A stretch of DNA of 64,000 nt from Zygnema cylindricum (lineage: Eukaryota; Streptophyta; Zygnematophyceae; Zygnematales; Zygnemataceae). Shown piece after piece: positions 22,252 to 33,959 of the stretch. The notes below the pieces were generated by a model. It ran no database searches. It was not told the origin of the DNA and saw only the letters and a program-made list of their open reading frames with translations. The translations under genes and the position numbers were made by a program. Every line of letters starts with the position of its first letter. Position 1 is the stretch's first letter. Where the stretch lies: positions 42,564 through 106,563 of the forward strand of contig JBBHKE010003441.1 in assembly GCA_037447655.1 (NCBI GenBank), in the 5' to 3' direction.

Positions 22252-22683
22252 ATGAGGTTAGCTGGTGAAGGGGGAGACCCCTTAATATATCAAGGTCGGA
22301 TCAGAGTGAACGCAGCTAGCTTCACGGTGGACTCCGGCGTATGGGGGAACTTCATCAACGAGGTGACGGTGGAGAAGTTGAAACTCCCTCTCGTGGTGTT
22401 AAAGGATCGTCAGTCAGTGCAATTGGCCGACGGAAGTTCTCTTTCTATTACTCATCGTACTCCGAGGTTTTGTGTCGGAATTGGGAAGTTCCAATGGTAT
22501 GACACCCTTCATATATTCCCGCTTGGAGACCATGAAGTAATGTTAGGGAAACCGTGGCTGCAAAAGTTGAACACGATGATTGATTGGAGAAGTGGCGGCA
22601 TGAGAGTTAGGAAAGGTGAAAGAGAGTTTGAGGTAAAGGCGCGAGCGACTGGTAAAATATCGGAAAAGGGACGCCTGCTTTAA
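22252..22683 (+). pseudogene. Gypsy aspartic protease remnant
   Basis: This follows gag directly on the same strand. It contains the retroviral-type protease core FTVDSGVWGNFINE (active-site DSG; family form DSGATGNF, so Ala-Thr are replaced by Val-Trp) and the second-half motif MLGKPWLQKLNTMIDW. The enzyme would cleave the element polyprotein. A stop at 22681 separates it from the RT part. Confidence 0.8.
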
Positions 22684-22692
22684 GCCTTACTG

Positions 22693-23057
22693 TTGAAAAG
22701 GGCACTCAGGAAAGGGGAGACAATCGGTATGGCGATCGTCGAACCTATGGAGGAGGCGAAAGAAGGGGTTTTGGAAGAATGGAGTAACAAAGACCCAAAA
22801 TTCGACTCGAAAGAGGGTGACGACATGGGAAAGACTTCCTTAGAGGCCGCGGAAGCCGTAACAAAACTTCTCGAGGAGTATATTGATGTTTTTCCCTCGA
22901 AGCTCCCAGAAGGCTTACCTCCGAAGCTCGAAGTAGACTATAAGATAAAGCTTGTTCTTCAAGCGGTACCCCCGGCAAATCGGATGTACAAGATGAGCTA
23001 CACCGAATTAGATGAACTCAAAAAGCAACTTGCGGAGTTGGTTGAAGCCAGAGAGTA
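22693..23057 (+). pseudogene. Start of gypsy reverse transcriptase, truncated
   Basis: It covers the linker before RT and the first RT residues: FPSKLPEGLPP, then VPPANRMYKMSYTELDELKK, which normally leads into the RT palm. The frame ends at 23056 and unrelated sequence begins, so palm, RNase H and integrase are missing. Confidence 0.85.
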
Positions 23058-23576
23058 AAAGAGGTGACTATACACCACAACACGTCACCATGCACAGCGG
23101 AAAACACCAAGGATCTTCCCGTAGCAACAACAAGAGTACACAGAACTCACAGACAAGGTTTCGCTTTATTACTTGAAAGAGAGTACAAGGTTGCGCTAGC
23201 TGTGTAGGTCTACTTGAGGTGCGCTTTTCACAGGCCCACCTGACTATTTAAGCTAACTAACTGCTAGTCAAATTATTACGGTACGCTGTACATGTGGAAC
23301 TTTCCGGTCAACCTAGATCTATCCAACATTCTTCTAGAACTATACCGCTCATTCTACATTCTGCGGCGTTGCTATGTTGCACTGCTATGTTGCGGCGCTA
23401 TCAAATTGTTACACTGCTAAGTTGCTATGCTGCTACGCTGCGCTGGTCTGGAATCGCAGTTGCGCTGCTTTAGAATCGCAACTATAGCATCCTAGCTCTA
23501 GCCACTAAGTACCCGAATCCTGTAATCCTATTACAATGCCTCCCATTAAGGATTCAGCGTCCCGCTGAACCTTGAA
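23058..23576. other. Non-coding interval, GCTATGTTGC-type short repeats
   Basis: No coding frame is supported. At 23345-23465 there is an irregular cluster of related words (gctatgttgc, gctaagttgc, gctacgctgc). Confidence 0.4.
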
Positions 23577-24221
23577 TTACTCAGGGAACTGCAACTTCCG
23601 GAGTATGTCGTATGTTTCCTCGCGATACTCCTCGAACTCCTGGCGAAGGGGGTTGAGTTGATATTGGAGCTGCTCACATCGGGTCTCCAGCATCGCGATA
23701 TGATGATATGCCGCTGCCAGCCGCCTCCGAGTAATTCCCTCGCGAACTTGATCCTCCCCTTCCTCAGGTACAACCTCGGTTAATTCGGGTCGCGGCGGAA
23801 TGGCCGCCGGTGCAGGCTCCTCGGTTGCCGGAATCCGGGGTTCTTCAGGTTCAGCCACTGAGGAAGTTTCCTCCGCTTCCTCGTCCGCCGGTTCCCACCG
23901 AGGTACTTTCCGTAATTTAAAGGACACGTGCTTCCTTGCAGCTCGGGCCCGCTGCAGAGCATTTCTTCGGGCCAGCTTGAGTGCCCGTACCTCAGGGGTG
24001 ACCTTCGCCTTAGAAATGATGTCGTGGAGGCGGACATCCCACGAGTGATAATGACGGAGTAACCCGAGAACATCAATCATATACCTGTAGTTGTTTTCTA
24101 CCACTTCCACGAACGGTAAGGCGTGAGGATTCAGCTGCACATAACTTATTTGATTATTTCCCAGGTCTTTTGTCCGCATGAAATTCCACGCTGGGTGTGA
24201 AGGAACGTCGGCAGGAATTCG
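23577..24221 (-). pseudogene. Unidentified ORF, cut at its 5' end by a copia LTR
   Basis: An open frame of about 214 codons runs on the minus strand from 24221 to 23577. It has no start codon of its own: the reading frame is open upstream of the first ATG (24179) until the LTR start at 24222. The N-terminal half has NPHALPFVEVVENNYRYM, then a basic region, an acidic/Pro-rich linker (EEAEETSSVAEPEEPR) and a probable C-terminal coiled coil. I do not recognise the family. The GC content and retroelement setting suggest a fragment of a retroelement-encoded protein, which is inference only. Confidence 0.45.
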
Positions 24222-25276
24222 TGTAGAAATTAATGGTACATTTTTAGTATTTTCTAGGTCTAAATAGAAATATAGAAAGAAGCCGAGGCAGTCTACCTCT
24301 AACTTCTCTCTCGAACTCTCAAACTTGTCGCAGTCTCTGAGAAATTGGAGAGGGAGCTAGAGTTATGGCTACCTAGGCTATCCAGAGGTTTACGGGAAAT
24401 TTATATTAGTTAGGGTTTATTTATTTAAAAGGAATGTGCCGACGACAGGAATTGATCCTTATACCTACCGGCCAGCAGACATTAAATAGCCGCTAGCCTT
24501 AGCCGTTAAGTCTAGGATTAGAGTTACGTAGTATATAGTTTGATATTTATTTAAACATCTAAACGTAGGAATAATCATTTAACTGTTATTATTTACTGGA
24601 TACATAGATCCGGTAATGCATATGTACGGAATACGGTACGGGTAAGAAATCAATACCGCGCATTTATTTCTTAAGTGAAACGAATACCGCGCATGTATTT
24701 ATTACGGCTACGATTCAATTCGAATCTAATCGGACGACCGAAATTAGCACCGAGATCGCGAAAGAATATTTTGGCGGTTTGTGGCCATTGCCACATCGGA
24801 TGACGCGTGGCGAAATTACATTGGATCGTGGAATCTCTGGAGATTATGGCACCAAATTTGGATATGACATGTGTCGACATTAATGCCATGTCGTATAATG
24901 TCCGTACATAAAGTACACCGGCAGCTGTACTTTTGCGTACGGAACTGTATTGTGATTGGTTCCATACATCAGTAGATAGAGTCTGTGAGAGAGATAGGAC
25001 TTAGAAAAATTAGGAGATAGGACCCTCTCTCCCAGTGAGCGTCTGTACAAAAGATCAACTTTGACCCTCCATAACTTACTGCTCAAGGGAGCAAATTCAG
25101 GGATTCTTTTTGCTATCGACTCAGGGGAGTCTTGCCTTCACAAGGGTGCAGGTGGTGAGAGTTTTTATCTGCCAGGGTAACAATTGTTTTTGCTGACACA
25201 CAAAAGGGTCAGGATTATCTTAGAGGCTTCTTGGAAGCTGTCCACTCTGAGGACTTATGGAGGTCCCAGAGTTTCA
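24222..25276 (+). repeat. Copia LTR A
   Basis: It starts TGTAGAAATTAATGG and ends TTTCA just before the primer-binding site at 25277-25291 (CGTTATGGGCCCACC). It is a close relative of the LTRs at 54228 and 59620. It carries the LTR hairpin at 24901-24943. It interrupts the ORF at 23577-24221. Confidence 0.85.
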
Positions 25277-25280
25277 CGTT

Positions 25281-25471
25281 ATGGGCCCACCCTCTAGGGT
25301 ACCAATCTTTAATGGAACTGGCTTCATATACTGGGAAAGTATGATGATAGGAGCTCTATGTGAAAAAAGGTTTTGGGGAATAGTGAGTGGACGGTTGGGG
25401 CGTCCATCAAGTCTTTGAATTCCTCTAGGGTTTGGAGGAACCAGATTCACCAGGAAAGAGGATCCACCTTC
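25281..25471 (+). pseudogene. First codons of copia gag behind LTR A
   Basis: Starting at the ATG of the primer-binding site it reads MGPPSRVPIFNGTGFIYW, as in the copia at 55274. It stops abruptly where LTR B begins. Confidence 0.75.
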
Positions 25472-26504
25472 TGTAGAAACTAATGGATTTATTAGTATTT
25501 TCTAGGTCTAAATAGAAATATAGAAAGAAGCCGAGGCCGTCTACCTCTAACTTCTCTCTCCAACTCTCAAACTTGTCGCAGTCACTGAGAAATTGGAGAG
25601 GAAGCTAGAGCCATGGCTACCTTGGCTATCCTGAGGTTTACGGGTATTTTTAGTAGGTTACTAAAAATATACTTGACGGACCAGAGGTTTGTCCCGGTAC
25701 CTGCGGTTCGTCAAGTTGACCGGTAACGGTCAGCTTTATCCTAATAGACTAGGACCAATGCTAATTGCTATGGTATGTGATAGATATATATTTAGTTGGA
25801 GTGGATAAAATTCATTTAACTAGAATTGTATACGGCGTATATAGATTCAGTTATATAAAGTACGTCGTACGACGCTAATTCAAAACGGATACCACGCATT
25901 TTATTTCGACATCGGAACAAATGTCGCGCAAGTATTTATTACAGCTAAGATTGCGTCTCGCATAAAATCCAACGGCGCACATCATCGCCAAAATCCCGGA
26001 GTGGTCACTTTGGCGATTTGTGACGTGGCATGACCTGGAGCCACGTGGAGAGATGACATTCGGTCATAGGAATTTCGAGGAACGTACGGACGAGTGAAAA
26101 GCGGACACGCGTCCACTTAATAGCCTTGTCGTACATAGGCCGTACAAAAGGTACATCGGCAGTAGTACTTTTTGTGTACGATACAGTAATCTGATTGGTC
26201 GGTACTTCAGTAGATAGGAGTTATTAGAGAGAATCAGGACTTAGAAAATTTAGGTAGGTAGTCATCTCTCCCTTTGAGAGTTTGTACAAATTGGCATTTT
26301 TACTGCCTCATAACTTATCGCCTGGTTGGCCGTTTTCAGTGATTCTTTTTGCTACGGACTCAGGGGAGTCCAGGCTACTAGGGGTGCAGTCAAATTGTCA
26401 GTTTGCCTTCTGAGGCAGAAGTGATTGTGGCTTAAATTGGGTTAGTTAAATACTATCTAGAGGCTTCCTGTATTCTGTAGTCCAATGGAGGACACAGAAT
26501 TGCA
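25472..26504 (+). repeat. Copia LTR B (solo or truncated)
   Basis: It starts TGTAGAAACTAATGG inside the gag of the LTR A element. Its right half differs from A and resembles the C1 LTR (for example ttgacggacc near 25675). The end at about 26504 is set by alignment. No internal region follows, and I see no clear target duplication. Confidence 0.7.
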
Positions 26505-27136
26505 AGGACCACTTGCAGATATTCAATATGTTAGATAACCGATAATCGATGTATCGCTTGGATATATCTTAGTTCAAAAGTAGGCGTTTTTATGGTAGGC
26601 CTTAGGTAGGCGCACAAAACTTTGCACAAAACTCGCGTAGAGTGGGCATACTGTATGTGTGTGCGTTGTGTACACTCTTGTACGGAGGAAAAAATCTGAC
26701 GTATGATCATAGTACAGCGCACGCTGTCGGACGAAATCCTTTAGAGACGGTGTAGAATAAATTTCTGCTGGAAAAAAAACCTGGAAAAAAAACAAACGTG
26801 GATGGGCAAACGATCAAAATTTCTAACGTTGTCTTATAATGCCTGGTTGGTCAATTTGAGGTTTTATTTTGTGTGGCTTTCAAAATTACAGACGCTAATA
26901 TGACAAATAGTCTTATCATAAGTTGTGGTATGGGCTTTTCATGTGATCTTCTTATATCGCTACTTTGATCAGCGACCGTCCAATCGTCCAAAATTGACGG
27001 TTTAAGTTAGAAATACCTCAAAACTCACAAAAAAAATAAAATTATCCGAATGTTTTTCAAATTATAAACTTGGCATTTAATTATATATCAATATATGTGC
27101 AACTCAACTCTGTTACTATTTTTTTTCATTTAGCAA

Positions 27137-27200
27137 CCCATACAATATGGGTCTTAAGGTCATATTGTATGTTTTACATACAATAGGCATATTGTATGGG
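27137..27200. repeat. Nested inverted repeats of CATACAATA
   Basis: CCCATACAATATG (27137-27149) is the exact complement of 27188-27200. Between them TATTGTATG (27163-27171) and CATACAATA (27177-27185) form a second hairpin with a 5-nt loop. Confidence 0.85.
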
Positions 27201-27420
27201 CGAACTTTCACATACTTTTAAACTATGGGATATATCGAGACGCTACACATTGCGATATTTTTGCGATACGTGCATACATATATGTATATAAGTATTTATA
27301 TGTTGTTCTTTGGTCTAAATTAGACCGCAGAAGCCACCCAAACTATCAAACAAAATGTTAAGCAAAGTTAGGCTAATGAACAGTCATTTGAAATGCATCC
27401 TCCATTTAACATACATCAAC

Positions 27421-27560
27421 TAAGGTTTGATGGAATAATCAACATAAACATACCTTAAGACAACAACTAAGGTTTGATGGAATAATCAACATAAAGAAAC
27501 CTTAGGATAACATCTAAGGTTTGATGGAATAATCAACATAAACAAACCCTAGGATAAATG
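27421..27560. repeat. 3 x 47-bp tandem repeat
   Basis: The block starting TAAGGTTTGATGGAATAATC recurs at 27421, 27468 and 27515, with a few substitutions. Confidence 0.9.
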
Positions 27561-28690
27561 CATAAACAATGCATATCAAACATATATAAAATAACATAAA
27601 TAAATAATAACAAAAGAGTGCAATCTCACATAAACATAAAACAAAGAAAAGTATATCAATAAACATTTTACTCAAATGCATGACCTAATCGATAACCCTA
27701 GAATACTAGATATTTGGTCCCTACTTTTCTTAACCAGCATTGATGATTCTCCTAACCAAGCTCATTGCTATATATACACTTGTGAGTTGTCAACAAATCA
27801 CTAACTGTCAAGATATCCAACATAACTTCCATTAAAACATAATATCCTATTACGACAAAAATCCTAACTGGAAATTACGTAACTATCATTATATCCTATT
27901 TAACCATGATAACCTACTATTAAGAATAAACTAATCGTTAGCGTACACTTGAAAGTCAGGCAATCGTAAGTTTACATATGTGTGCAAATACGACACACAA
28001 ATAAGACTGTCCAAACCTTAATTGGCCATATAAACATCATAATGAATTCTAATTAATTAATACAAATAAGACAAACCAATGTTGTTCCAAATATTTACAG
28101 GTACACAAAATCTTATGCTGAGTCATGGCGAATAAATCAACGAGACTTCGCGAATCTCGTCAAAGCATTTGGGGTTGCCAAAAATAAATATCGTGCGATT
28201 GACGCGATTTCGCGTCACCACTACTTGAAAATTACGGCGGCCTTTGTCCGCCTTCCGTCACTCTTTTTGTCACCATTGATGTTGCGCCACGTGGCCCCAA
28301 AGTCCAGTTGACGAAACAACGTCAACTAATCCAAATCATACCGTTCAGTACCCACGTACTTCATCATAAATACCGCCTGTCGAAAATAAAGGTACACCTG
28401 TCCCAAAAAGATTCACTATACCTTCTCCATAAATGTCGTCTGTCGCATTCTATTTCGTACATGCGACGTACTATTTTAACCTTTCAAAAATCTTTTTTTT
28501 TACATCGGATCGCTTCGCCATCCGCCCTCCATTTCACTTACGCATTCCGCGCAACTCAATTAGTCAATTAATTTTACTCGTACAATAAACCTCCAATTTG
28601 CAAATCCGTTCGAACCTCCACATTAGTAAACTAATTACGTACGCACAAAATACGCGCACGCATGTGCGAAACTGAATATTCCCAAAACAA

Positions 28691-29002
28691 CAATATATAT
28701 ATATATATACTTTTTTTTTCCTCAAAGCCCCACCCCCCCCCCCCCCCCCTTGGTCTGTGGCGCGCACTCCGTGGGTGGGTTGGGGGTTGTACCATTTTCC
28801 TTACGATTTTGCGTACAATTTTTCGTACTATTTTTGGTACAATTTTTTGTACGGAATTGTACGGACACCCACTTTTTACCAAATATGTTGCGGTCATTTA
28901 TGTTGGTCCCAATACGATATATCGAGGAATTTGACTTATCAATAATCAATAAATCGAATATCGAGATTATCGCGATATGATTTTACGTGATAACCAACAA
29001 TA
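28691..29002 (-). mobile_element. M1c: partial M1 MITE, inverted
   Basis: It has the C tract and G-rich arm (28730-28788), the 12-bp phased GTAC array (28789-28862) and the CGATAT region, ending near ACCAACAATA at 29002. The other terminal repeat is not recognisable. Confidence 0.7.
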
Positions 29003-29600
29003 CTTGTGAGATTGTAGATGTTAGGGTTTAGGACATTCTCACGCCATGCTCAATTATGGCGGCGTCGACTTCAAAAAATTTAGAACTTTTCACCATGGTT
29101 TCCAATTTTGGTTTTTGGTCTTTTCTCACTCTACCTGCCATCAAAATACGCTCAAAGTTGTTGAGAAATCTTTTTAACAAATCTTACAATTGATACCATT
29201 ATTGACGCTTTTCTCTGCAATAACTGTGAGAAAGACGTTGTAGTGGGAGAGGAAGAGAGAGAGAGAGTTGCTCTTTCACAGACTTTGCTTTTGCAAAATG
29301 GCATCCGTTGGTCAAGACCCCCTCTACGGCCCCCTGTACAGAAAAAAAGCGCATGGGAAAATGTCACGCACAGGTTGGAAACGTGCAACGGGTTTTTTTT
29401 TTGGTTGACCGCGCAAAAAAAATGTCAAAAACCTCCGACACGTGCAACAACATTTGTCGGTTTGCTCACCCTATGGAAAATTATTTAAAATCACCTCGCG
29501 AGGTGATTTTATATAAAGTTTAAGATGAGCTGGAAGGACCTGAAAGTCAGTCAAAACGCGTTAGACGACAAATGCATTGCGCTAATCGACAAATAGTAAT
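29003..29600 (+). repeat. R1: H-related repeat
   Basis: It aligns with R2 (33040-33720) and, inverted, R3 (63220-63930); the middle is also related to the core of H1 (catggtttcc and gccatcaaaatacgc words). It has a perfect 26-bp palindrome at 29486-29511. Frames inside are short and not conserved between copies, so I call it non-coding. Confidence 0.65.
29486..29511. repeat. Perfect 26-bp palindrome in R1
   Basis: The half-site is TAAAATCACCTCG, repeated exactly in inverted orientation. R2 has it at about 33626-33649 with one mismatch; R3 has a more diverged version at about 63330-63353. Confidence 0.9.
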
Positions 29601-29810
29601 ACATATAACAACTTTTACCATTGTAATTTCAATTTTTTGGTACGGCTGCAAATTTTCTTGCTTTTTTCAAAGTTACTGTGGAAAACGACAACAAATAATT
29701 GTAACTTTAGCACATGCAAAAGTACTCTTACACGGTAAAAAATAAACAAACCGTGTAGAAGTAATCGCTCGTCATTGGTGAAATTAACAGTCGTGCAACT
29801 CTTTTCTTCA

Positions 29811-30740
29811 ACTCCCACACTTGTCGCAGTCATTGAAAGTTGGAGAGGGAGCTAGAGCCATGGCTGCCTATGCTATCCAGAGGGAGACAGGCAGTAGTTT
29901 GGTAGATTTGCTAAAAAGGTAGTTGAGCAACCCATGATTTGATCATGGAACCAACTCTCCGTTAAAGTTGTCGGTAGCTGGTAGCTTTAACCAATTAGTC
30001 TAAGAACAGTGATAGATGATATAGGGTTTGATAACTAGATAAATGCTTACAAATAGATTAATTCATCTAACAGGATATTAGGACATTGATACAGTTTGTA
30101 TTTTATGGGGTACAGAACATCTCAAAACGCGTATCTCGCATTTGTTTCAAATGTGAAACAAATTTTGCGCAAGTATTTATGACGGCTAAGATTGAAACCC
30201 AGTTTTGATCGGACGGCCGGGAAGGATGCCGAGATCACAAAATAGGATTTTGGCGGTTTGCGATCACCCCCACATCGAATGACACGTGGGACAAGCACAT
30301 TGGATTGTGGCATCTTTGGGAATTACAAGAACGAATCCAGATATGACATATGTCGACTTTATGGCCATGTCGTACAATGTCCGTACAGAAAGTACACCGA
30401 CACTTTTACCTTTTTGTACGACATGTATTATGATTGGTGCCGTATGTTAGTAGATAAAGTTTTAGAGAGAGATACGAATTAGAAAAATTAAGAAGATAGG
30501 ACCCTCGCTCCAAGAGACCTTCTACACAAAAGGTCAACTTTAAGCCTCCATAACCTATTGCTCAAGGGAGCAAATTTAAAGATTCTTATTGCTATCAACT
30601 CAAGGAGTCTTGCCTTCACAAAGGTGGAGGTGGTCAAAGATTTTGTCTGCCAGGGTGGCAGTTATTATTGCTAAAACACAGAGGGGTCACGGTTATCCTA
30701 GAGGTTTTGTGTGAGATGCCTATTTTGAGAACCTGTTGAG
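29811..30740 (+). repeat. Copia LTR D, 5' truncated solo LTR
   Basis: It contains the block cacacttgtcgcagtc, gagccatggctgcc, the damaged LTR hairpin near 30380-30420 and the right-end block ttatcctagagg. The first LTR bases are missing, and no primer-binding site or gag follows. Confidence 0.7.
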
Positions 30741-32560
30741 GTTTCATAATTGCATCAAGTTGATATCCCAATTTTGTGCTTTACCATTGGAAGTCATAAC
30801 CAATGCTCCCTCAAAACCCATTGTTTTGATCAAAGGGTTCTAGCAGCCTACTTCGGCAAAACCACGCCAAAACCAAAGGGACTACAAACGAAGACACAAA
30901 TGATCTTCCACGTAGAAACATAGGAAAATATATAATTGGCCGTTTTAGATTTAACAATATCATCTTGCCCCAAAAAACAAAATAAAAGATAGAATAAATG
31001 GAAATGGCTAAGCAAGCTCAACATACCCTGCGATCAACGATGACAATGAGAAAAGTCGAAACATCTCTCGATGGTACCAAAAACAGGTATGATCCTCCTT
31101 CTCCCCTCGGTGTCCGCGACTTGGGACCGACCAAACTCTCCTCGGTTTAAAACAGCAAAAAGTCAAAAATCACCCAAAGGAAGGATAGTGTCAACTACCC
31201 ACCTGAACTATGATTTCCACAAAGCACAGATCGAAAACTAAGATGGCAATAGAGTCACAACACACATAAATCAAATATGTTTCCCACAGAAGGTTTGTTT
31301 GGAATTTTTGGTGGTTGTCTCTGGAGACATTACTGAAAAAGCAACCTGTCTCCTTTAGACTCAAGTGCCTTATACATCAAGTCTGTCTATTTTTAGGTCC
31401 CAAAGGTCAATACAATCCAACTAACTAATCGACGGAAACAACGTGCAATTGACTTGACACAAGACAAATTGATCCGTACCACAATTGGGGCAAAAGGTTC
31501 TGCTTCGGACCGGGGCTAGATCCGCAGCCGGAAGTCATAATTTTTTCCACTATTATAAGAAAAAGTATCGAAAAGGATAGGAAAACGCCAACTTTAACCT
31601 GATGCAATTAATGGACCAAAAGTCAATTGAGCTTGGACTCAATTCCTACTGATAGCTAACAGCATAATATAGATGAAAATCCAAAAAGCTACGTGGTAAT
31701 CCACAATGTAGCCCCCCATTAGGGCTGGTGACAAATGGTTCCATGTAACGGGATTGCAATCTTTGAGGCGAAATAACTTGGTCGTCATGCCTCCGTTAAG
31801 CGCAAAAAAAAGTGCATTCCGCTCTGTTTTGGAAATACAAGAATCTTGTCCGAGTTGGTGCACTCACTCTTGCGTAGTTTGATGATCGTACAGGGTTGAA
31901 AAGGCCCGAAAATCCTTGATAAAAAAACAGGTGTGCCGAAAACACATACGAGCTTGACAACTGTCAAGCGTGCCTGGGAAACATAAGATAAGAGCCCATC
32001 TCTAGAGATAGTTTGTATCGGAGGCTTGCAAATAGCCCCCAAATGTGGATGCTTCCCATAATGGCGAGGATTCCCATTTCTGTCCCCATCCCTCCCGTAG
32101 ACATGCATGCAAAACACGAGAGACAATCGGACAAGAAATAGAAGTGAATGCAAGGGAAGGTTAGAAGATCCCCCCTCCTCCTTCCTTTACCCCTTCGATC
32201 GGGAAAAGGGAGTGGCTTTTTGGGAATTGGGCTGATAACCCAATTTCCCCCCCTCTTAGTCAACCGTGACAAAGAAATAAAATAAATATTCGCCTAATTC
32301 GCAGCTCAGAAAGAACTAGGTAATTGAGGGTTGAGGGTGTGGCTCCTAAGAGACGGGAAGATAGGATTGATGAGAATGTTGGCTGCAGTGATCGCAGACG
32401 AAGATGTTGCCAAGCGGTGAGGACAGGTTACAAGCGGAGGAAGAAGGAGGGTCGACAAAGTGAACTAAGTGAAAAGTGGTTTCGTCCTCCAATCTCAGAA
32501 GATGGTAAAGGGCCACATTGATTTGATTCTCTTTAATTTTCCGACCATCCTTCCCCTCCA
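30741..32560. other. Unassigned interval
   Basis: Several medium open frames lie on the minus strand (31639-32272), overlapping in different frames, without a domain I recognise or a partner elsewhere in the window. Base composition is less AT-rich than the flanks. It may be an eroded retroelement or gene, but I cannot support either. Confidence 0.35.
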
Positions 32561-32569
32561 AGGTCAGAA

Positions 32570-32855
32570 CTCCCTTGTTAGAAACCTCCCACTTTCAAGA
32601 TTACAAGCCCGGCATAAATATCCAGCGTATACATTATTTCAGTGCGACTCGACCAAAGTTTTAGTGCGACTATTGGAAAACCTTTTGTGAACTTGTGTTA
32701 ACTTTGTTTTTCTTTTTACGTAAGGTTAGAGTTTCCTAATAGGTCGCAGAACAGTTTTTGTCATGTCGCACTAAAATAATTTATTGTTTTCTCGCATGCC
32801 TGCTAACTATTAATATCACCAATTACCTACGAGTATTTCTTCCTTTTTTTTTTTT
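32570..32855. mobile_element. S1: fold-back element with TTTTAGTGCGAC arms
   Basis: The right arm (32775-32855) is close to the left arm of S2 (62757-62846); the left arm (ending atttcagtgcgac near 32646) is more diverged. The interior includes gtgttaactttgttttt, also found inverted in S2. Confidence 0.6.
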
Positions 32856-33039
32856 TTTGTAAGTGCCATTAACTTTACCGCCTTTTTTTTCAATTTGTTT
32901 GAATGGTTTTCCTTTTTGGTGGGTGTCGTGTTAGGGCCCTTTCGCGTATTGCGAAACGGGTGTTGCAACTTTGTTTAGCAAAGAAATTACGTACTACTTT
33001 CCGAGCATTCATATGTAAAAATGAAATGTTACTTTAGAT

Positions 33040-33720
33040 TGGCCGGATCTCTGGTTGGTGTAATTTGTGCCGGTTGTAGGCGATTGAACTCGCTAGAATT
33101 CATGCCGTTTACAAAAAGCGACGGTTGTTGACGTCTAGCCACAATTTTTGTGACATTGTAGAATTTTAGGGTTTTTGACATTTTGACCTCACGCTCAAAT
33201 TATGACAACATCGACATCACAAAAACTTTTTGCCATGGTTTCCCTATTTTGTTTTTAGGTCTTTTCTCACTCTACTTGCCATCAAAATACGCCCAAAGAT
33301 CTTCAAAAGATATCGTTTTTAGAAATCATTCATTTGATACCATTATTGACGTTTACATTCTAAGAATTGTGAGATAGACGTGGTAGTGGGAGAGGGAGAG
33401 AAAGAGTGGGGCTTTCACAGACTTCAATTTTGCGAAATGGCGTCTGTTGGTCGAGAACCCCTCCACAACCCTTGTATGGAAAGAAGCGCACAAAAAACAG
33501 TCACGCACCCGCTTGAAAGGTGCACTAGGATTTTTGTTTTTGGTACTCCGAGCACAAAAATTGTCAAAAACTTCTGATACCTATGAAAGCAACTTTCAGT
33601 TCCCTCACCTCATTGAACTTTTTTTAAAATCACCTTGCGAGGTGATTTCATGTAAAGTTTGAACATAAACTGGAAGGACGCGAAACTGGGTCGAAATGCG
33701 CTACACGACAAATTGTATCG
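33040..33720 (+). repeat. R2: H-related repeat
   Basis: It aligns with R1 over its whole length, from gtgacattgtagaa to the palindrome and the ctggaaggac block. It is non-coding. Confidence 0.65.
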
Positions 33721-33959
33721 CGCTACAAGCCTTACGAGCATCCGCTAACGCTTTTCCAAGTTGTGTATTCACTACGGAGGCCAATGACACAAATAACATT
33801 TGTTCGCCAAACCTAGTTATTTCCACCTTCCACCATTTTTTTGACCAACTTTCCTAAATAAGTTTTTCCATCAAAATCCCTAAATGTGCCGCTTAGTCAC
33901 CTAATGGCTTGCCACCGGATTTCCCTTTCCCTTTGGGATTTCGTATTTGTACACCTTAA

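Larger units (their letters stand above)
26505..28690. other. AT-rich non-coding interval
   Basis: It holds a small CGATAT-type MITE remnant (26527-26575), the inverted-repeat cluster at 27137-27200, the 47-bp tandem repeat and many TATATA words. Short open frames have no recognisable domain. Confidence 0.45.

Noticed and set aside
29243-29523. Small proteins in R1 and R2 starting near an ATGG word
   Set aside because: Frames differ between R1, R2 and R3 and are full of shifts, so coding is not supported.
31639-32272. Possible host gene on the minus strand
   Set aside because: Overlapping frames in different phases, no motif, no consistent exon structure.
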